From Oceanimonas doudoroffii (GTDB taxonomy: Bacteria; Pseudomonadota; Gammaproteobacteria; Enterobacterales; Aeromonadaceae): a stretch of 64,000 bases of DNA. The notes under the pieces were generated by a model. That model searched no databases. It was not told the origin of the DNA and was given only the letters and a program-made list of their open reading frames with translations. The translations under genes were made by a program, and so were the position numbers. The DNA lies in NCBI RefSeq assembly GCF_002242685.1, contig NZ_NBIM01000006.1:62001-126000 (forward strand), given 5' to 3'. Shown here piece by piece: positions 17,480-25,999 of this stretch (positions within the stretch are counted from its first letter, which is position 1; each line of letters starts with the position of its first letter).

Positions 17480-18382
17480 ATGAACGCACAGGTGGATGAC
17501 TGGCACGAAATCTATACCGCCTATCAGGTGGCCCGGCTTGGCTCCCTGAGCGCCGCCGCCCAGCAGCTGGAGGTGCATCACAGCACCGTATTGCGGCGGA
17601 TCAACGCCCTGGAGGCGAGAATGGGCGCGCGCCTGTTTCATCGCCACCCCAGGGGCTATGTGGCCACCGAGGCCGGGCGAGTCCTGATGGCCGCCGCCGC
17701 CCAGGCCGAAGCCGCCTTTGGGGTGATGCGGGCCCGGGTCGACGAAAGCGAGGCCCTGGCGGGCACCCTGATCCTCACCTCGGTCAATAACCTGGTGCCC
17801 TACCTGACGCCCTTGCTGGCCGAGTTTCAGCGCCTGCATCCCAACATTCGGCTGGAATACGCCGCCGACAGCCGAATCTTTCGGCTGGAACGCGGTGAGG
17901 CCCATGTGGGCATACGCTCGGTATCCAGGCCGAAGGATCCCGATTATGTGGTACAGCACCTGACCCGGGCCACGGGCACCCTTTACGCCAGTCGCGATTA
18001 CCTGCGTCGTCATGGTCCCATGTCGACCCTGGAGGACATTGCCGGACACCGTTTTATCGGCACCACCCAGCCTCGGCCCGGCAGCATGTATATGCGCTGG
18101 ATGGAGCAAAAGGTACCGGCGGAGCAGGTTTTCTATCGCGTGCAGGACTTTACCGGCTTCATTCCTGCCCTGCAGGCCGGATTGGGCTGCGGGGCGCTGA
18201 GTTGCTGGCACGCCACCCTGGCCCCCGAGCTGCAACCGATGCTGCCGCCCCCGAAGGAATGGGCCCATGACCTCTGGTTGACCAGCCATGGCGACATGCA
18301 CCGCTCGGCCAAGGTGCAGGCCTTTACCCGCTTTCTCAAGGATCGCATCGCCGAGCGCCGGACCGACTTTATACCGGACTGA
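17480..18382 (+). CDS. LysR-family regulator, probable regulator of the divergent nitroreductase
   Basis: A 300-residue LysR protein. The helix-turn-helix is LGSLSAAAQQLEVHHSTVLRRINALE at about residues 17-42, followed by a C-terminal effector domain. I chose the ATG at 17480, since AGAGGA lies seven bases upstream. In-frame ATGs at 17444 and 17474 would only add residues ahead of the normal family start. Its position opposite the nitroreductase suggests it senses a nitro, quinone or electrophile substrate. A strong terminator follows the stop. Confidence 0.87.
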   Translation: MNAQVDDWHEIYTAYQVARLGSLSAAAQQLEVHHSTVLRRINALEARMGARLFHRHPRGYVATEAGRVLMAAAAQAEAAFGVMRARVDESEALAGTLILTSVNNLVPYLTPLLAEFQRLHPNIRLEYAADSRIFRLERGEAHVGIRSVSRPKDPDYVVQHLTRATGTLYASRDYLRRHGPMSTLEDIAGHRFIGTTQPRPGSMYMRWMEQKVPAEQVFYRVQDFTGFIPALQAGLGCGALSCWHATLAPELQPMLPPPKEWAHDLWLTSHGDMHRSAKVQAFTRFLKDRIAERRTDFIPD

Positions 18383-18390
18383 AACGCCAT

Positions 18391-18418
18391 AAAAAAACGC
18401 GGCCGAAGCCGCGTTTTT
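18391..18418. terminator. Bidirectional Rho-independent terminator
   Basis: ACGCGGC (18397-18403), loop CGAA, GCCGCGT (18408-18414), with an A6 tract before and a T5 tract after. It serves the convergent LysR and pyrC genes. Confidence 0.92.
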
Positions 18419-18434
18419 GCAAGGCGAGAACGGG

Positions 18435-19466
18435 TTATTTCACCATCCAGCCAATTTCTTCGCCGGCGCGAATGGGCACCAGCTTATCGCCGCCCAGAGG
18501 CAGGGTTTCGCCCACGGTCCAGGACTCTTTCACCAGGGTGATGGTGTCTTCGTTGCGGGGCAGGCCGTAGAAGTCGGGACCGTTGAAGCTGGTAAAGGCT
18601 TCCAGCTTGTCCAGGGCGCCGGCCTCTTCAAAGGCTTCTGCATACAGCTCCACGGCGGCGTGCGAGGTATAGGCGCCGGCGCAGCCGCAGGCGGCTTCCT
18701 TGCGGTGCTGAAAGTGCGGTGCCGAGTCGGTGCCCATAAAGAACTTTTTGCTGCCGCTGGTGGCGGCGCGCACCAGCGCCGCTTGATGGGTATTGCGCTT
18801 GAGAATGGGCAGGCAGTAGTAGTGCGGACGAATGCCGCCCACCAGCATGTGGTTGCGGTTGAACAGCAGGTGGTGAGCGGTAATGGTGGCGGCCACATTG
18901 TCGCCGGCCTGCTCTACAAAGTGCACAGCATGCTCGGTGGTGATGTGTTCCAGTACGATCTTGAGGTCGGGAAAGTCGCGCACCACGTCGGGCAGCACGG
19001 TTTCCAGAAACACTTTTTCACGGTCGAAGATATCGATGCGGGAGTCGGTGACTTCGCCGTGCACCAGCAGCAGGGTGCCGGTCTCCTGCATGGCTTCCAG
19101 CACCGGATAGATGTTTTTCACATCGGTCACGCCGGAGTCGGAGTTGGTGGTGGCGCCGGCCGGATACAGTTTGCAGGCCACAATGTCACCGCTGGCACGG
19201 CCCTTGCGAATTTCCTCGGCTTGAGTGTTGTCGGTGAGATACAGGCTCATCACCGGCTCAAACCGGCTGCCTTCGGGGCGCACCGCCAGAATGCGCTCGC
19301 GGTATTCCTTTGCCAGCTCGGTGGTGGTCACGGGGGGCACCAGGTTGGGCATCACAAGGGCGCGGCCCAGATAGCGGCTGGCGTCGCGAACGGTGTCTTT
19401 CAGTTGCTCACCGTCGCGCAGGTGCAGGTGCCAGTCGTCGGGGCGGGTAATGGTCAGTGTGGTCAT
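18435..19466 (-). CDS. pyrC: Dihydroorotase
   Basis: A 343-residue class II dihydroorotase that closes N-carbamoyl-aspartate to dihydroorotate in pyrimidine synthesis. Zinc ligands are visible: the histidines of [10 protein letters not shown], the carbamylated lysine in [26 protein letters not shown] and the catalytic aspartate in [20 protein letters not shown] is also typical. I chose the ATG at 19466 by homology to the [13 protein letters not shown] start of related PyrC proteins, although its ribosome site is weak. Stand-alone pyrC is usual in gammaproteobacteria. Confidence 0.95.
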   Translation of the reverse strand: MTTLTITRPDDWHLHLRDGEQLKDTVRDASRYLGRALVMPNLVPPVTTTELAKEYRERILAVRPEGSRFEPVMSLYLTDNTQAEEIRKGRASGDIVACKLYPAGATTNSDSGVTDVKNIYPVLEAMQETGTLLLVHGEVTDSRIDIFDREKVFLETVLPDVVRDFPDLKIVLEHITTEHAVHFVEQAGDNVAATITAHHLLFNRNHMLVGGIRPHYYCLPILKRNTHQAALVRAATSGSKKFFMGTDSAPHFQHRKEAACGCAGAYTSHAAVELYAEAFEEAGALDKLEAFTSFNGPDFYGLPRNEDTITLVKESWTVGETLPLGGDKLVPIRAGEEIGWMVK

Positions 19467-19670
19467 AGTCGGCTCGGCGTTATCCATTGCTTTCGAGGCC
19501 TTTATTATCCACCCACGGGCCTTTTTCACCAAACTTCTGAAAATGTGAGGGGTGAGGCGTGAAGGGAGAGGTGAAAAACAGACGGCCTGGTAAGGAGTTT
19601 TTTCTCCTCACGCCTTCCCCCTCACGCCTCTCGCTCTTGGGCGCAGGGGTATGTTATGGTCTTTGCCGAG

Positions 19671-19747
19671 ACACGGGGTGTCCTGCAATGCAGGGCTGAG
19701 ATAACACCCGTTGAACCTGATCCAGTTCATACTGGCGAAGGGATGTC
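19671..19747 (+). promoter_or_regulatory. TPP riboswitch upstream of the SDR-monooxygenase pair
   Basis: The element contains ACACGGGGTG, GGGCTGAGATAACACCC, TTGAACCTGATCCAGTTC and ATACTGGCGAAGGGATGT, a complete thi box. The 62 bases up to the SDR start contain CCTC-AGCTTC-GAGG, where the GAGG is part of the ribosome site, so ligand-dependent sequestering of translation is plausible. Confidence 0.95.
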
Positions 19748-19809
19748 AGCCTGCCGGCCTTGCGCCATTGCTGCCTCATCATGCCTTCGCCTCAGCTTCG
19801 AGGTAGAGA

Positions 19810-20583
19810 ATGCAAACATCCATTCCGTTAAACGAACAACTGGTGCTGGTCACCGGCGGGGCCCGTGGCCTGGGCGAACATCTGGTGCGCGCCTTTTTGC
19901 GCGAAGGTGCCAGGGTGGTGATCAACTACCTGAGCAGCGCCGACGCGGCGCAAGCACTGGCGGCCGAGGCGCCGCAGCAAGCCCTGGCCATTCAGGCCGA
20001 CGTGACCGATGCCGCCGCGGTGCAGGCCATGTTTGATCAGGCCGAGGCCCATTTCGGTAGCCCGGTGACCACGGTTATCAACAACGCCCTGCCGGCGTTT
20101 TCCTTTAATGGCGACGCCCGCACTCACGCCCAGGAGCTGGCCTGGGAGCACCTGAATCAGCAGCTGGAAGGCGTGGTGGGCGGTGCCATCAACACCACCC
20201 GCGCGGCCCTGGCCGGCATGCGTAAAACCGGCTTTGGCCGTATCGTCAACGTGGGCACCAACCTGTTCCAGAACCCGGTGGTGCCCTATCACGACTACAC
20301 CGCCGCCAAGGCCGCGCTGCTGTCGCTGACCCGCACCCTGTCTCAGGATCTGGGCCCCGACGGCATTACCGTCAACATGGTCTCCGGCGGCCTGTTGCGC
20401 ACCACAGATGCCTCTGCCGCCACCCCGGAAGCGGTGTTTGACTACATTGCCGCCAATACCCCGCTGCGCCGAGTGACCACGCCGGCGGAATTTGCCGACG
20501 CGACCCTGTTCTTTGCCTCGCCCTGGTCGCGTTCGGTGACCGGCCAGAACCTGGTGGTGGACGGCGGCCTGGTGAAAAACTGA
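19810..20583 (+). CDS. Short-chain dehydrogenase/reductase under TPP control
   Basis: A 257-residue classical SDR. The dinucleotide motif TGGARGLG lies at residues 15-22, NNALP replaces the usual NNAG at 91-95, and the catalytic YTAAK has Tyr163 and Lys167. The position of the catalytic serine, 13 residues before the tyrosine, is Thr150. GAGG precedes the ATG at 19810. The gene begins right after a TPP riboswitch and its stop overlaps the monooxygenase start by one base. It is therefore co-expressed with that enzyme when thiamine pyrophosphate is low. It resembles FabG-like proteins, but the context argues for a role in acquiring or converting a thiamine precursor. That role is inference. Confidence 0.88.
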   Translation: MQTSIPLNEQLVLVTGGARGLGEHLVRAFLREGARVVINYLSSADAAQALAAEAPQQALAIQADVTDAAAVQAMFDQAEAHFGSPVTTVINNALPAFSFNGDARTHAQELAWEHLNQQLEGVVGGAINTTRAALAGMRKTGFGRIVNVGTNLFQNPVVPYHDYTAAKAALLSLTRTLSQDLGPDGITVNMVSGGLLRTTDASAATPEAVFDYIAANTPLRRVTTPAEFADATLFFASPWSRSVTGQNLVVDGGLVKN

Positions 20584-21881
20584 TGAACATGAATCAACGC
20601 ATGATGCACCTGAACCTGTTTCTGTTCGGCTGTGGCCATCACAGGGCGGCCTGGCGTCATCCCAACTCGGCGGTAGAGCAGCTGGGTGACATTCGCTATT
20701 ACGAGCGGCTGGCGCAAACCGCCGAGCGGGGCAAGTTGGACGCGGTGTTCTTTGCCGACGGCCAGTCTACCGGCAATGTGGCGGACGGCAGCTACTGGTT
20801 TCTGGAGCCGCTCACCGCCATGGCGGCCATGAGCCGGGCCACGGACCGCATCGGTTTTATCAGCACGGTGTCGAGCACCTTTTTCACGCCGTTTCACGCC
20901 GCCCGCATGATGGCCTCGCTGGATCATATCTCCAACGGCCGCATGGGCTGGAACGTGGTGACCTCCATGTTTGACGTGGAAGCCCGTAACCACGGTTACG
21001 AGACCATGCCGGCCCACGCCGAGCGTTATCGCCGGGCCGAGGAATTTGTGAATGCGGTGCTCAAGCTGTGGGACTCCTGGCAGCAAGACGCCCTGGTGAT
21101 GGATCGTGCCGGCCATTATGCCGACCCCGACAAGGTGAATCCCATCAATCACCTGGGCGAGTTCTTTCTGGTGGACGGCCCGCTCAATGTGCCGCGCCCG
21201 CCTCAGGGGCATCCGGTGCTGTTTCAGGCCGGTGCCTCCGAGCAGGGCCGTACCCTGGCGGCCCAGTGTGCCGAAGCCATTTACGCCGTGGCCTATGATC
21301 TGCCGGCGGCCCAGGACTATTACCGCGACATCAAGCGCCGAGTGAAGGACGCCGGCCGCAATGTGAACGTGCCCATCATGCCCGGGCTGGTGACCTATGT
21401 GGCCTCTACCGAGGCCGAAGCCAAGGCCAAGCAACGGGAGCTGGACGAGCTGCTGCCCGCCGATGCCTCCCTGCGTCAGCTCGGAACCTATGTGGGCCAG
21501 GACTGCTCCGGCTGGGAGCTGGATGCACCGGTGCCGGCGCTGCCGTCTTTAGAGGTGTTTACCGGTCCCAAGGGGCGTTACGCCACCGTGCTGCGCATTA
21601 TCGAGACCGAGCAGCCCACGGTGCGCCAGCTGCTGGGACGGCTCGCCGCCGGTGGCGGCCACTGCACCATGGTGGGCACGCCCGAGTCGATTGCCGATCG
21701 CATGGAGCAGTGGTTCCGCAACGAAGGCGCCGACGGCTTTAACCTGATGCCGCCGTCACTGCCCGCCGGCATCGAGGACTTTGTGGATCAGGTGGTGCCC
21801 GAGCTGCAACGGCGCGGCCTGTTCCGCACCGAGTATGAAGGCAGCACCTTGCGGGAGCATTTGGGGCTGGCGAATCCGTAA
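20583..21881 (+). CDS. Luciferase-like FMN-dependent monooxygenase (NtaA/SnaA/DmoA family) under TPP control
   Basis: A 432-residue bacterial-luciferase-fold enzyme of the NtaA/SnaA/SoxA/DszA group: FADGQSTG, HPFN-type barrel strands, LDHISNGRMGWNVVTS, NHGYE and YRRAEEFVNAVLKLWDSW are all diagnostic. Family members use reduced FMN from a separate reductase to oxidise substrates such as nitrilotriacetate or dimethyl sulfide, often cleaving C-N or C-S bonds. The ATG at 20583 overlaps the SDR stop, so both respond to the upstream riboswitch. No flavin reductase gene is adjacent. A substrate that is a thiamine degradation product would fit the regulation, but nothing in the sequence proves it. 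Confidence 0.88.
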   Translation: MNMNQRMMHLNLFLFGCGHHRAAWRHPNSAVEQLGDIRYYERLAQTAERGKLDAVFFADGQSTGNVADGSYWFLEPLTAMAAMSRATDRIGFISTVSSTFFTPFHAARMMASLDHISNGRMGWNVVTSMFDVEARNHGYETMPAHAERYRRAEEFVNAVLKLWDSWQQDALVMDRAGHYADPDKVNPINHLGEFFLVDGPLNVPRPPQGHPVLFQAGASEQGRTLAAQCAEAIYAVAYDLPAAQDYYRDIKRRVKDAGRNVNVPIMPGLVTYVASTEAEAKAKQRELDELLPADASLRQLGTYVGQDCSGWELDAPVPALPSLEVFTGPKGRYATVLRIIETEQPTVRQLLGRLAAGGGHCTMVGTPESIADRMEQWFRNEGADGFNLMPPSLPAGIEDFVDQVVPELQRRGLFRTEYEGSTLREHLGLANP

Positions 21882-21919
21882 GGCGGTTCGTCGTTCGTCA
21901 CCCCGCGAAACCCCAAAAT

Positions 21920-22000
21920 CGTCACCCCCGCGAGGGCGGGGGTCTATTTTGCAGGTTATGGTGCAACCCGCCATGGACTCCGGCCTTCGCCGGAGTGACG
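21920..22000. repeat. Paired REP-like palindromic repeats
   Basis: CGTCACCCCCGCGAGGGC (from 21920) begins one hairpin-forming unit ending GGGGGTC at 21944. A second unit in reverse orientation spans 21971-22000 (stem ACTCCGGC, loop CTTC, GCCGGAGT, then GACG). Both fit a pattern CGTCAC, G/C-rich hairpin, GTCCATG, and form a head-to-head pair between convergent genes. Confidence 0.7.
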
Positions 22001-22008
22001 ATGGGGGC

Positions 22009-22737
22009 TCACCCGCCCGGTGGGGTCAGCCGTTGCTCCAGGCGGCGAAGCAGGGCGTCGAGCACCATGGCCATCAGCGCCACCATCATCCCCCCCTGCA
22101 GCACAAAGGCCAGATTGTCGGTCAGCAGGCCGGCAATGATTACTTCGCCAAAGCCCTTGGCCGCCACCGTGGAACCGATGGTGGCGGTGCCGATGCTGAT
22201 GATCAGTGAAATGCGAATGCCCGCCACCAGCGTGGGCAGGGCCAGGGGCAGCTCCACCCGCCACAATTGCTGCAAGGGGGTCATGCCCATGCCTCTGGCC
22301 GCCTCGCGCACGCTGGGGGGAATTTGCTGCAGGCCGGTGACCGCATTCTCAAAAATCGGCAGCATGCCGTACAGCAGTAACGCCACCAGGGTGGGCATCA
22401 GCCCAAACCCCAGTGCTGGCACCGCCAGCGCCAGCACCGCCACCGGCGGAAAGGTCTGGCCCAGGTTGGCCACGGCCCGGGCCAGGGGAAAGAAGGCTCG
22501 CCCCCAGGGCCGGGTGACGGCCACGGCGGCACTCAGTGCCAGCAGGGTGGCGGCGCCAATGGCGGTAAACACCGCCAGCATATGCCAGCCCAGCAGGCTG
22601 GCAAAGCTGTCCCGGGCGTAGATGGCCGGAGCGGGCTCATCCACCAGCGGGCGAAACAGCGGGGTTAGTGCCTCCATGTTGAGGGTAAGCAGCGTCAGCA
22701 GCAGCGCCGGCACCAGCCAGCCAAGGGCCTGGCTCAT
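22009..22737 (-). CDS. yehW: Osmoprotectant ABC importer permease (YehW-like)
   Basis: A 242-residue permease with about six hydrophobic segments. The coupling loop SVREAARGMGMTPLQQLWRVELPLALPTLVAGIR has the EAA-Gly signature of OpuCB/ProW-type subunits. It is the last gene of a minus-strand operon ordered osmF, yehY, yehX, yehW, the same order as in Escherichia coli, and its start overlaps the ATPase stop by four bases. E. coli YehZYXW is a low-affinity glycine-betaine importer under RpoS. The solute here is not known. Confidence 0.88.
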   Translation of the reverse strand: MSQALGWLVPALLLTLLTLNMEALTPLFRPLVDEPAPAIYARDSFASLLGWHMLAVFTAIGAATLLALSAAVAVTRPWGRAFFPLARAVANLGQTFPPVAVLALAVPALGFGLMPTLVALLLYGMLPIFENAVTGLQQIPPSVREAARGMGMTPLQQLWRVELPLALPTLVAGIRISLIISIGTATIGSTVAAKGFGEVIIAGLLTDNLAFVLQGGMMVALMAMVLDALLRRLEQRLTPPGG

Positions 22738-23672
22738 GCGCCGGCCCCCCGTTTCAGTAGCGCACTCAGGGTCGCTTCGCCCACGGGCTCGCCGGCGTCA
22801 TTGACCACGGTCAGCCGGTCGGCGCCCTGCCAGAGCAGCTCGGCCATGGCATCCCGCAGGCTGGTGCCGGCCGCCATGACAGGATCGACGGGCTGCGTGA
22901 CCGGCGTCATGATATCGGCCAGGGTTTGGGTGGCCAGCAGCCGCAGGGCCCTGTCCTGACCGCCCACCAGGCTCTGCACAAAGCCCGGCTTGGGATTGCG
23001 CAGCAGTGCCTCCGGAGAGTCCATCTGCAGCATCTCGCCCTTGTCCATCACCGCAATCACATCGGCCATTTTAATGGCCTCTTCCAGATCGTGGGTCACC
23101 ATGATGATGGTGATGCCCAGCAGTCGTTGTATATGCAGCAGCTCGTCCTGCAGGTGCTCCCGCGTGAGCGGATCCAGGGCACCAAAGGGTTCGTCCATCA
23201 GCAGCAGCTCGGGCCGCGCCGCCAGGGCCCGGGCCACGCCCACCCGTTGTTGCTCGCCGCCGGAAAGCTGATGGGGGTATTTGCCGGCAAAGGTGGCGGG
23301 GTCGAGCCGGAACAGGGTCAGCAGCTCGCTTACCCGGGCGTCGATGTCGGTTTTGCTCCAGCCCAGCAGGCGCGGCACGGTGGCGATGTTGCGGGCGATG
23401 GTCTGATGCGGAAACAGCCCCACTCCCTGAATGGCGTAACCAATGCGCCGGCGCAGCTGCTCGGCGGGAACCGTGGTGACGTTTTGCCCCTGAATAAAGA
23501 TCTCGCCTTCGCTGGGTTCAATCAGCCGGTTGAGCATGCGCAGCGTGGTTGATTTGCCGCAGCCGGAGGTGCCTACCAGGGCGCAGACCTTGCCGCCGTC
23601 TACTCGGAACGACAGGTCGTTTACCGCAAGCTGGGTGTCAAAGCGCTTGCTCAGGTTTTTTACTTCAATCAT
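22734..23672 (-). CDS. yehX: Osmoprotectant ABC importer ATPase with CBS-type tail (YehX-like)
   Basis: A 312-residue ATPase: Walker A GTSGCGKST near residue 33, signature LSGGEQQRVGVARALAARP, Walker B LLLMDEPFGALDPLTR and VTHDLEEAIKMADVIAVM. The last 65 residues (TLADIMTPVTQPVDPVMAAG and ADRLTVVNDAGEPVGEATL) form a single CBS-like unit, as in OpuCA-type ATPases, where such modules sense ionic strength. It overlaps both neighbouring genes by four bases. Confidence 0.9.
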   Translation of the reverse strand: MIEVKNLSKRFDTQLAVNDLSFRVDGGKVCALVGTSGCGKSTTLRMLNRLIEPSEGEIFIQGQNVTTVPAEQLRRRIGYAIQGVGLFPHQTIARNIATVPRLLGWSKTDIDARVSELLTLFRLDPATFAGKYPHQLSGGEQQRVGVARALAARPELLLMDEPFGALDPLTREHLQDELLHIQRLLGITIIMVTHDLEEAIKMADVIAVMDKGEMLQMDSPEALLRNPKPGFVQSLVGGQDRALRLLATQTLADIMTPVTQPVDPVMAAGTSLRDAMAELLWQGADRLTVVNDAGEPVGEATLSALLKRGAGA

Positions 23673-24805
23673 TCGCGAAAGCCTTGTTGCAGGGCGATCA
23701 GGGTATCGATAAGCATGGCGAACAAAAACGCCAGCAGCAGGGTGGGCAGGGCGCCGAGGATCACCAGGTCGGTGGCGGTTTGCCCCAGTCCCTGAAAGAT
23801 GTAGGTGCCATAGCCGCCACCGCCCACCAGGGCCGCCACCGCCACTAGGCCGATATTAAGGGTGACCACCACCCGCAGGCCGCTCAGGATCACCGGCAGC
23901 GCCAGCGGAAATTCCACCTGCCACAGCCGCTGGCGCCGGCTCATGCCCATGGCGGTGGCCGCCTCGCGCACGGGCGGGCTGACCCGGTCAAAACCCAGCG
24001 CCGTATTGCTGACGATCGGCAACAGTGAATACAGAAACAGGGCAATCACCGCCGGCGCCGCGCCGATGCCGCGAATGCCAAGCTCACCCAGCCAGGGGTA
24101 TGCGGTCGCCAGCAGGCTCAGCGGCACCATCAGCAGGCCAAACATGGCGAGGCTGGGCACGGTCTGCAAAATATTGAGCACCGGAAACAGCGCCGCCCGT
24201 AGTCCCGGCGAGCGATGGCAGGCGATTCCGAGCGGAATGCCCGCCAGCACCGCGGGAATAATACTGCCCAGTGCCAGCTGCAGGTGGCGTAAACCCTGTT
24301 GCCAGAAGTCGCTGCGGTTGTGAAACTCCCTGAGCAACGACAGATCGTCGCAGCCACCCGAAGCCAGTAGGGCCAGCACCGCACCGGTAAGGACAGCCAC
24401 CAGCGCCAACCGGGCCGAGGGCCCGAGTTTCAGTCGCAGGGCGGTGTCGGTAATCAGCAGGCTCAGCCAGAACATGCCCAGCCAGAAACCCGCCCCCAGG
24501 GAGACCCGGGCCAGGGGGCCGGCATTATCCAGCAAGGCGCTGGCGGTATGACCGGCGCTGTACAGCAGCAGGGGCAGGGCGGCGGCAGTAAGCGTCAGTC
24601 GCAGGGGGAGGGCGCGGTTAAACAGGCATAACGGCAGCAACAGCAGCGGCCATAATCCGGTGACGCCGGCGGCGCTCAGCAGCCCCAGGGCCTCGCCGGG
24701 CAAAATGCGGTTGGGTTGCAGGCCGACAAAAGGCAGTGCCAGCAGGCTGGCCACCAGCGCCGTGGCCAGCAGGCCACCGACCTTGTCGGGTTTGGGTAAG
24801 GTCAA
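23669..24805 (-). CDS. yehY: Osmoprotectant ABC importer permease, long form (YehY-like)
   Basis: A 378-residue permease. The first 180 residues add several membrane segments that the partner permease lacks, as in YehY. The C-terminal half is a standard ProW-type permease with LALGSIIPAVLAGIPLG and the coupling loop PPVREAATAMGMSRRQRLWQVEFPLALPVI. The 208-base space to the upstream binding-protein gene contains two repeat elements, which could lower or uncouple expression of the membrane components. Confidence 0.88.
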   Translation of the reverse strand: MTLPKPDKVGGLLATALVASLLALPFVGLQPNRILPGEALGLLSAAGVTGLWPLLLLPLCLFNRALPLRLTLTAAALPLLLYSAGHTASALLDNAGPLARVSLGAGFWLGMFWLSLLITDTALRLKLGPSARLALVAVLTGAVLALLASGGCDDLSLLREFHNRSDFWQQGLRHLQLALGSIIPAVLAGIPLGIACHRSPGLRAALFPVLNILQTVPSLAMFGLLMVPLSLLATAYPWLGELGIRGIGAAPAVIALFLYSLLPIVSNTALGFDRVSPPVREAATAMGMSRRQRLWQVEFPLALPVILSGLRVVVTLNIGLVAVAALVGGGGYGTYIFQGLGQTATDLVILGALPTLLLAFLFAMLIDTLIALQQGFRE

Positions 24806-24829
24806 ACATACTCCTTAATGGCTGAATGC

Positions 24830-24855
24830 CGTCACCCCCGCGAAGGCGGGGGTCC
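24830..24855. repeat. REP-like palindrome, third copy of the family
   Basis: CGTCACCCCCGCGAAGGC followed by GGGGGTCC matches the unit at 21920 almost base for base (GAA versus GAG in the loop). It lies between osmF and yehY. Confidence 0.65.
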
Positions 24856-24900
24856 ATGTAGCAAACGGCGCTGTGTTTATGTAGTCGCCGCTTTAGTGCC

Positions 24901-24983
24901 GTAGGTTGCGAATGAGCGTAGCTAATTCCAACATTCCGCAGCTGGCTTCACGTTGCGATTCGCTGCGCTCATCGGCAACCTAC
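24901..24983. repeat. Imperfect 26-bp inverted repeat inside the osmF operon
   Basis: Arm 24901-24926 begins GTAGGTTGCGAATGAGCG. The reverse complement of 24958-24983 begins GTAGGTTGCCGATGAGCG. They agree at 22 of 26 positions around a 31-base centre. It could be a miniature mobile element or a strong mRNA hairpin between osmF and yehY. Confidence 0.6.
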
Positions 24984-25013
24984 GCCCTGAATGCTCATTC
25001 CCATGATACTCCC

Positions 25014-25925
25014 TCAGTCCTGGGTCAGTCCGGCCAGGTAGTCGGCGGCCACCGCCTCGGCGCTTTCACCGCCGATGGCGATGCGGCTGTTGAGCTGTTG
25101 CAGGGTTTTTATATCCAAAGACTGAAACACCGGCTCGAGAATGCCGGCGATTTCCGGGTGTGCCTCAAGTATGCTCGCCCGCACGATGGGGGCGGGGGCG
25201 TATACCGGCTGCACCCCCTTGTCGTCGTCCATCACCACCAACCCCACGGAAGCGATGGCGCCGTCGGTGCCATAGACCATGGCGGCGTTGGTGTCGTCGG
25301 TTTGCAGGGCGGCGGCCTTGATGGTGGCGGCGGTGTTGCCACCGGAGAGCACCAGCAACTGGCTGTCGCTCAGCGCAAAGCCATAGGTCTGCTGAAAGGC
25401 GGGCAGCACGGCGGGGCTCGACACAAACTCGGCGGATGCCGCCAGCTTGAGCTCGCCGCCTTCGCTGACATAGCGGCCAAAGTCAGACATGGTGACCAGG
25501 GCGTTGGCATCGGCGATTTCCTGGCGCACGGCAATGGCCCAGGTGTTGTTGGCGTTGGCCGGGGCCAGCCACACCAACTGGTGGGCGTCAAAATCCAGCT
25601 GTTTGGCGAGGGCGTAGCCATCGTCAAAACGTTTCCAGGCGTCGCTGTCTTCTTGTTGGTGAAAAAAGGCGGCGTTGCCGGTGTATTCCGGATAGATGTC
25701 GATTTCACCGGCGATAATGGCCTTGCGCACTATGGGGGTGCCACCCAGCTGGCTGCGGTTTTCCACTTCCAGCCCGGCGTTGTTCAGGGCCTGGTAAATC
25801 AGGTTGCCGAGCAGGCCGCCTTCGGTGTCAATTTTGGAAGAGACCACAATGGGATCTGCCGCCATGGCCGGCAGGGCAAGGGCGGCAGACAGGGTAAACA
25901 TGGCCGAAGCCAGCAGCGTTTTCAT
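25014..25925 (-). CDS. osmF: Periplasmic osmoprotectant-binding protein (OsmF/YehZ-like)
   Basis: A 303-residue protein with a signal peptide ending ALALPAMAA and the OpuAC-type fold (VVSSKIDTEGGLLGNLIYQALNNAG, then GEIDIYPEYTGNAAFFH). The DIYPEYTG motif is diagnostic for OsmF/OpuCC quaternary-amine binders. I chose the ATG at 25925, which gives a clean signal peptide and has GAGG nine bases upstream; an upstream in-frame start would add 20 polar residues. First gene of the osmF-yehY-yehX-yehW operon. Confidence 0.9.
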   Translation of the reverse strand: MKTLLASAMFTLSAALALPAMAADPIVVSSKIDTEGGLLGNLIYQALNNAGLEVENRSQLGGTPIVRKAIIAGEIDIYPEYTGNAAFFHQQEDSDAWKRFDDGYALAKQLDFDAHQLVWLAPANANNTWAIAVRQEIADANALVTMSDFGRYVSEGGELKLAASAEFVSSPAVLPAFQQTYGFALSDSQLLVLSGGNTAATIKAAALQTDDTNAAMVYGTDGAIASVGLVVMDDDKGVQPVYAPAPIVRASILEAHPEIAGILEPVFQSLDIKTLQQLNSRIAIGGESAEAVAADYLAGLTQD

Positions 25926-25953
25926 GGAGCGAATCCTCGTTCGGCAAAATTCG

Positions 25954-25978
25954 GGGGTACCTAGTTTAAGGGTACCCC
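25954..25978 (-). promoter_or_regulatory. Inverted repeat in the osmF leader
   Basis: GGGGTACC (25954-25961) and GGTACCCC (25971-25978) are perfect 8-bp arms with a 9-base centre, 29 bases upstream of the osmF start. It may be an operator or, for the gene ending at 26000, a weak terminator without a T-run. Confidence 0.35.
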
Positions 25979-25999
25979 ATGGCATATCTCATCTGAACC

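Noticed and set aside
18417..19562. 381-residue open frame opposite pyrC
   Set aside because: Antisense shadow; PyrC metal ligands are intact on the minus strand.
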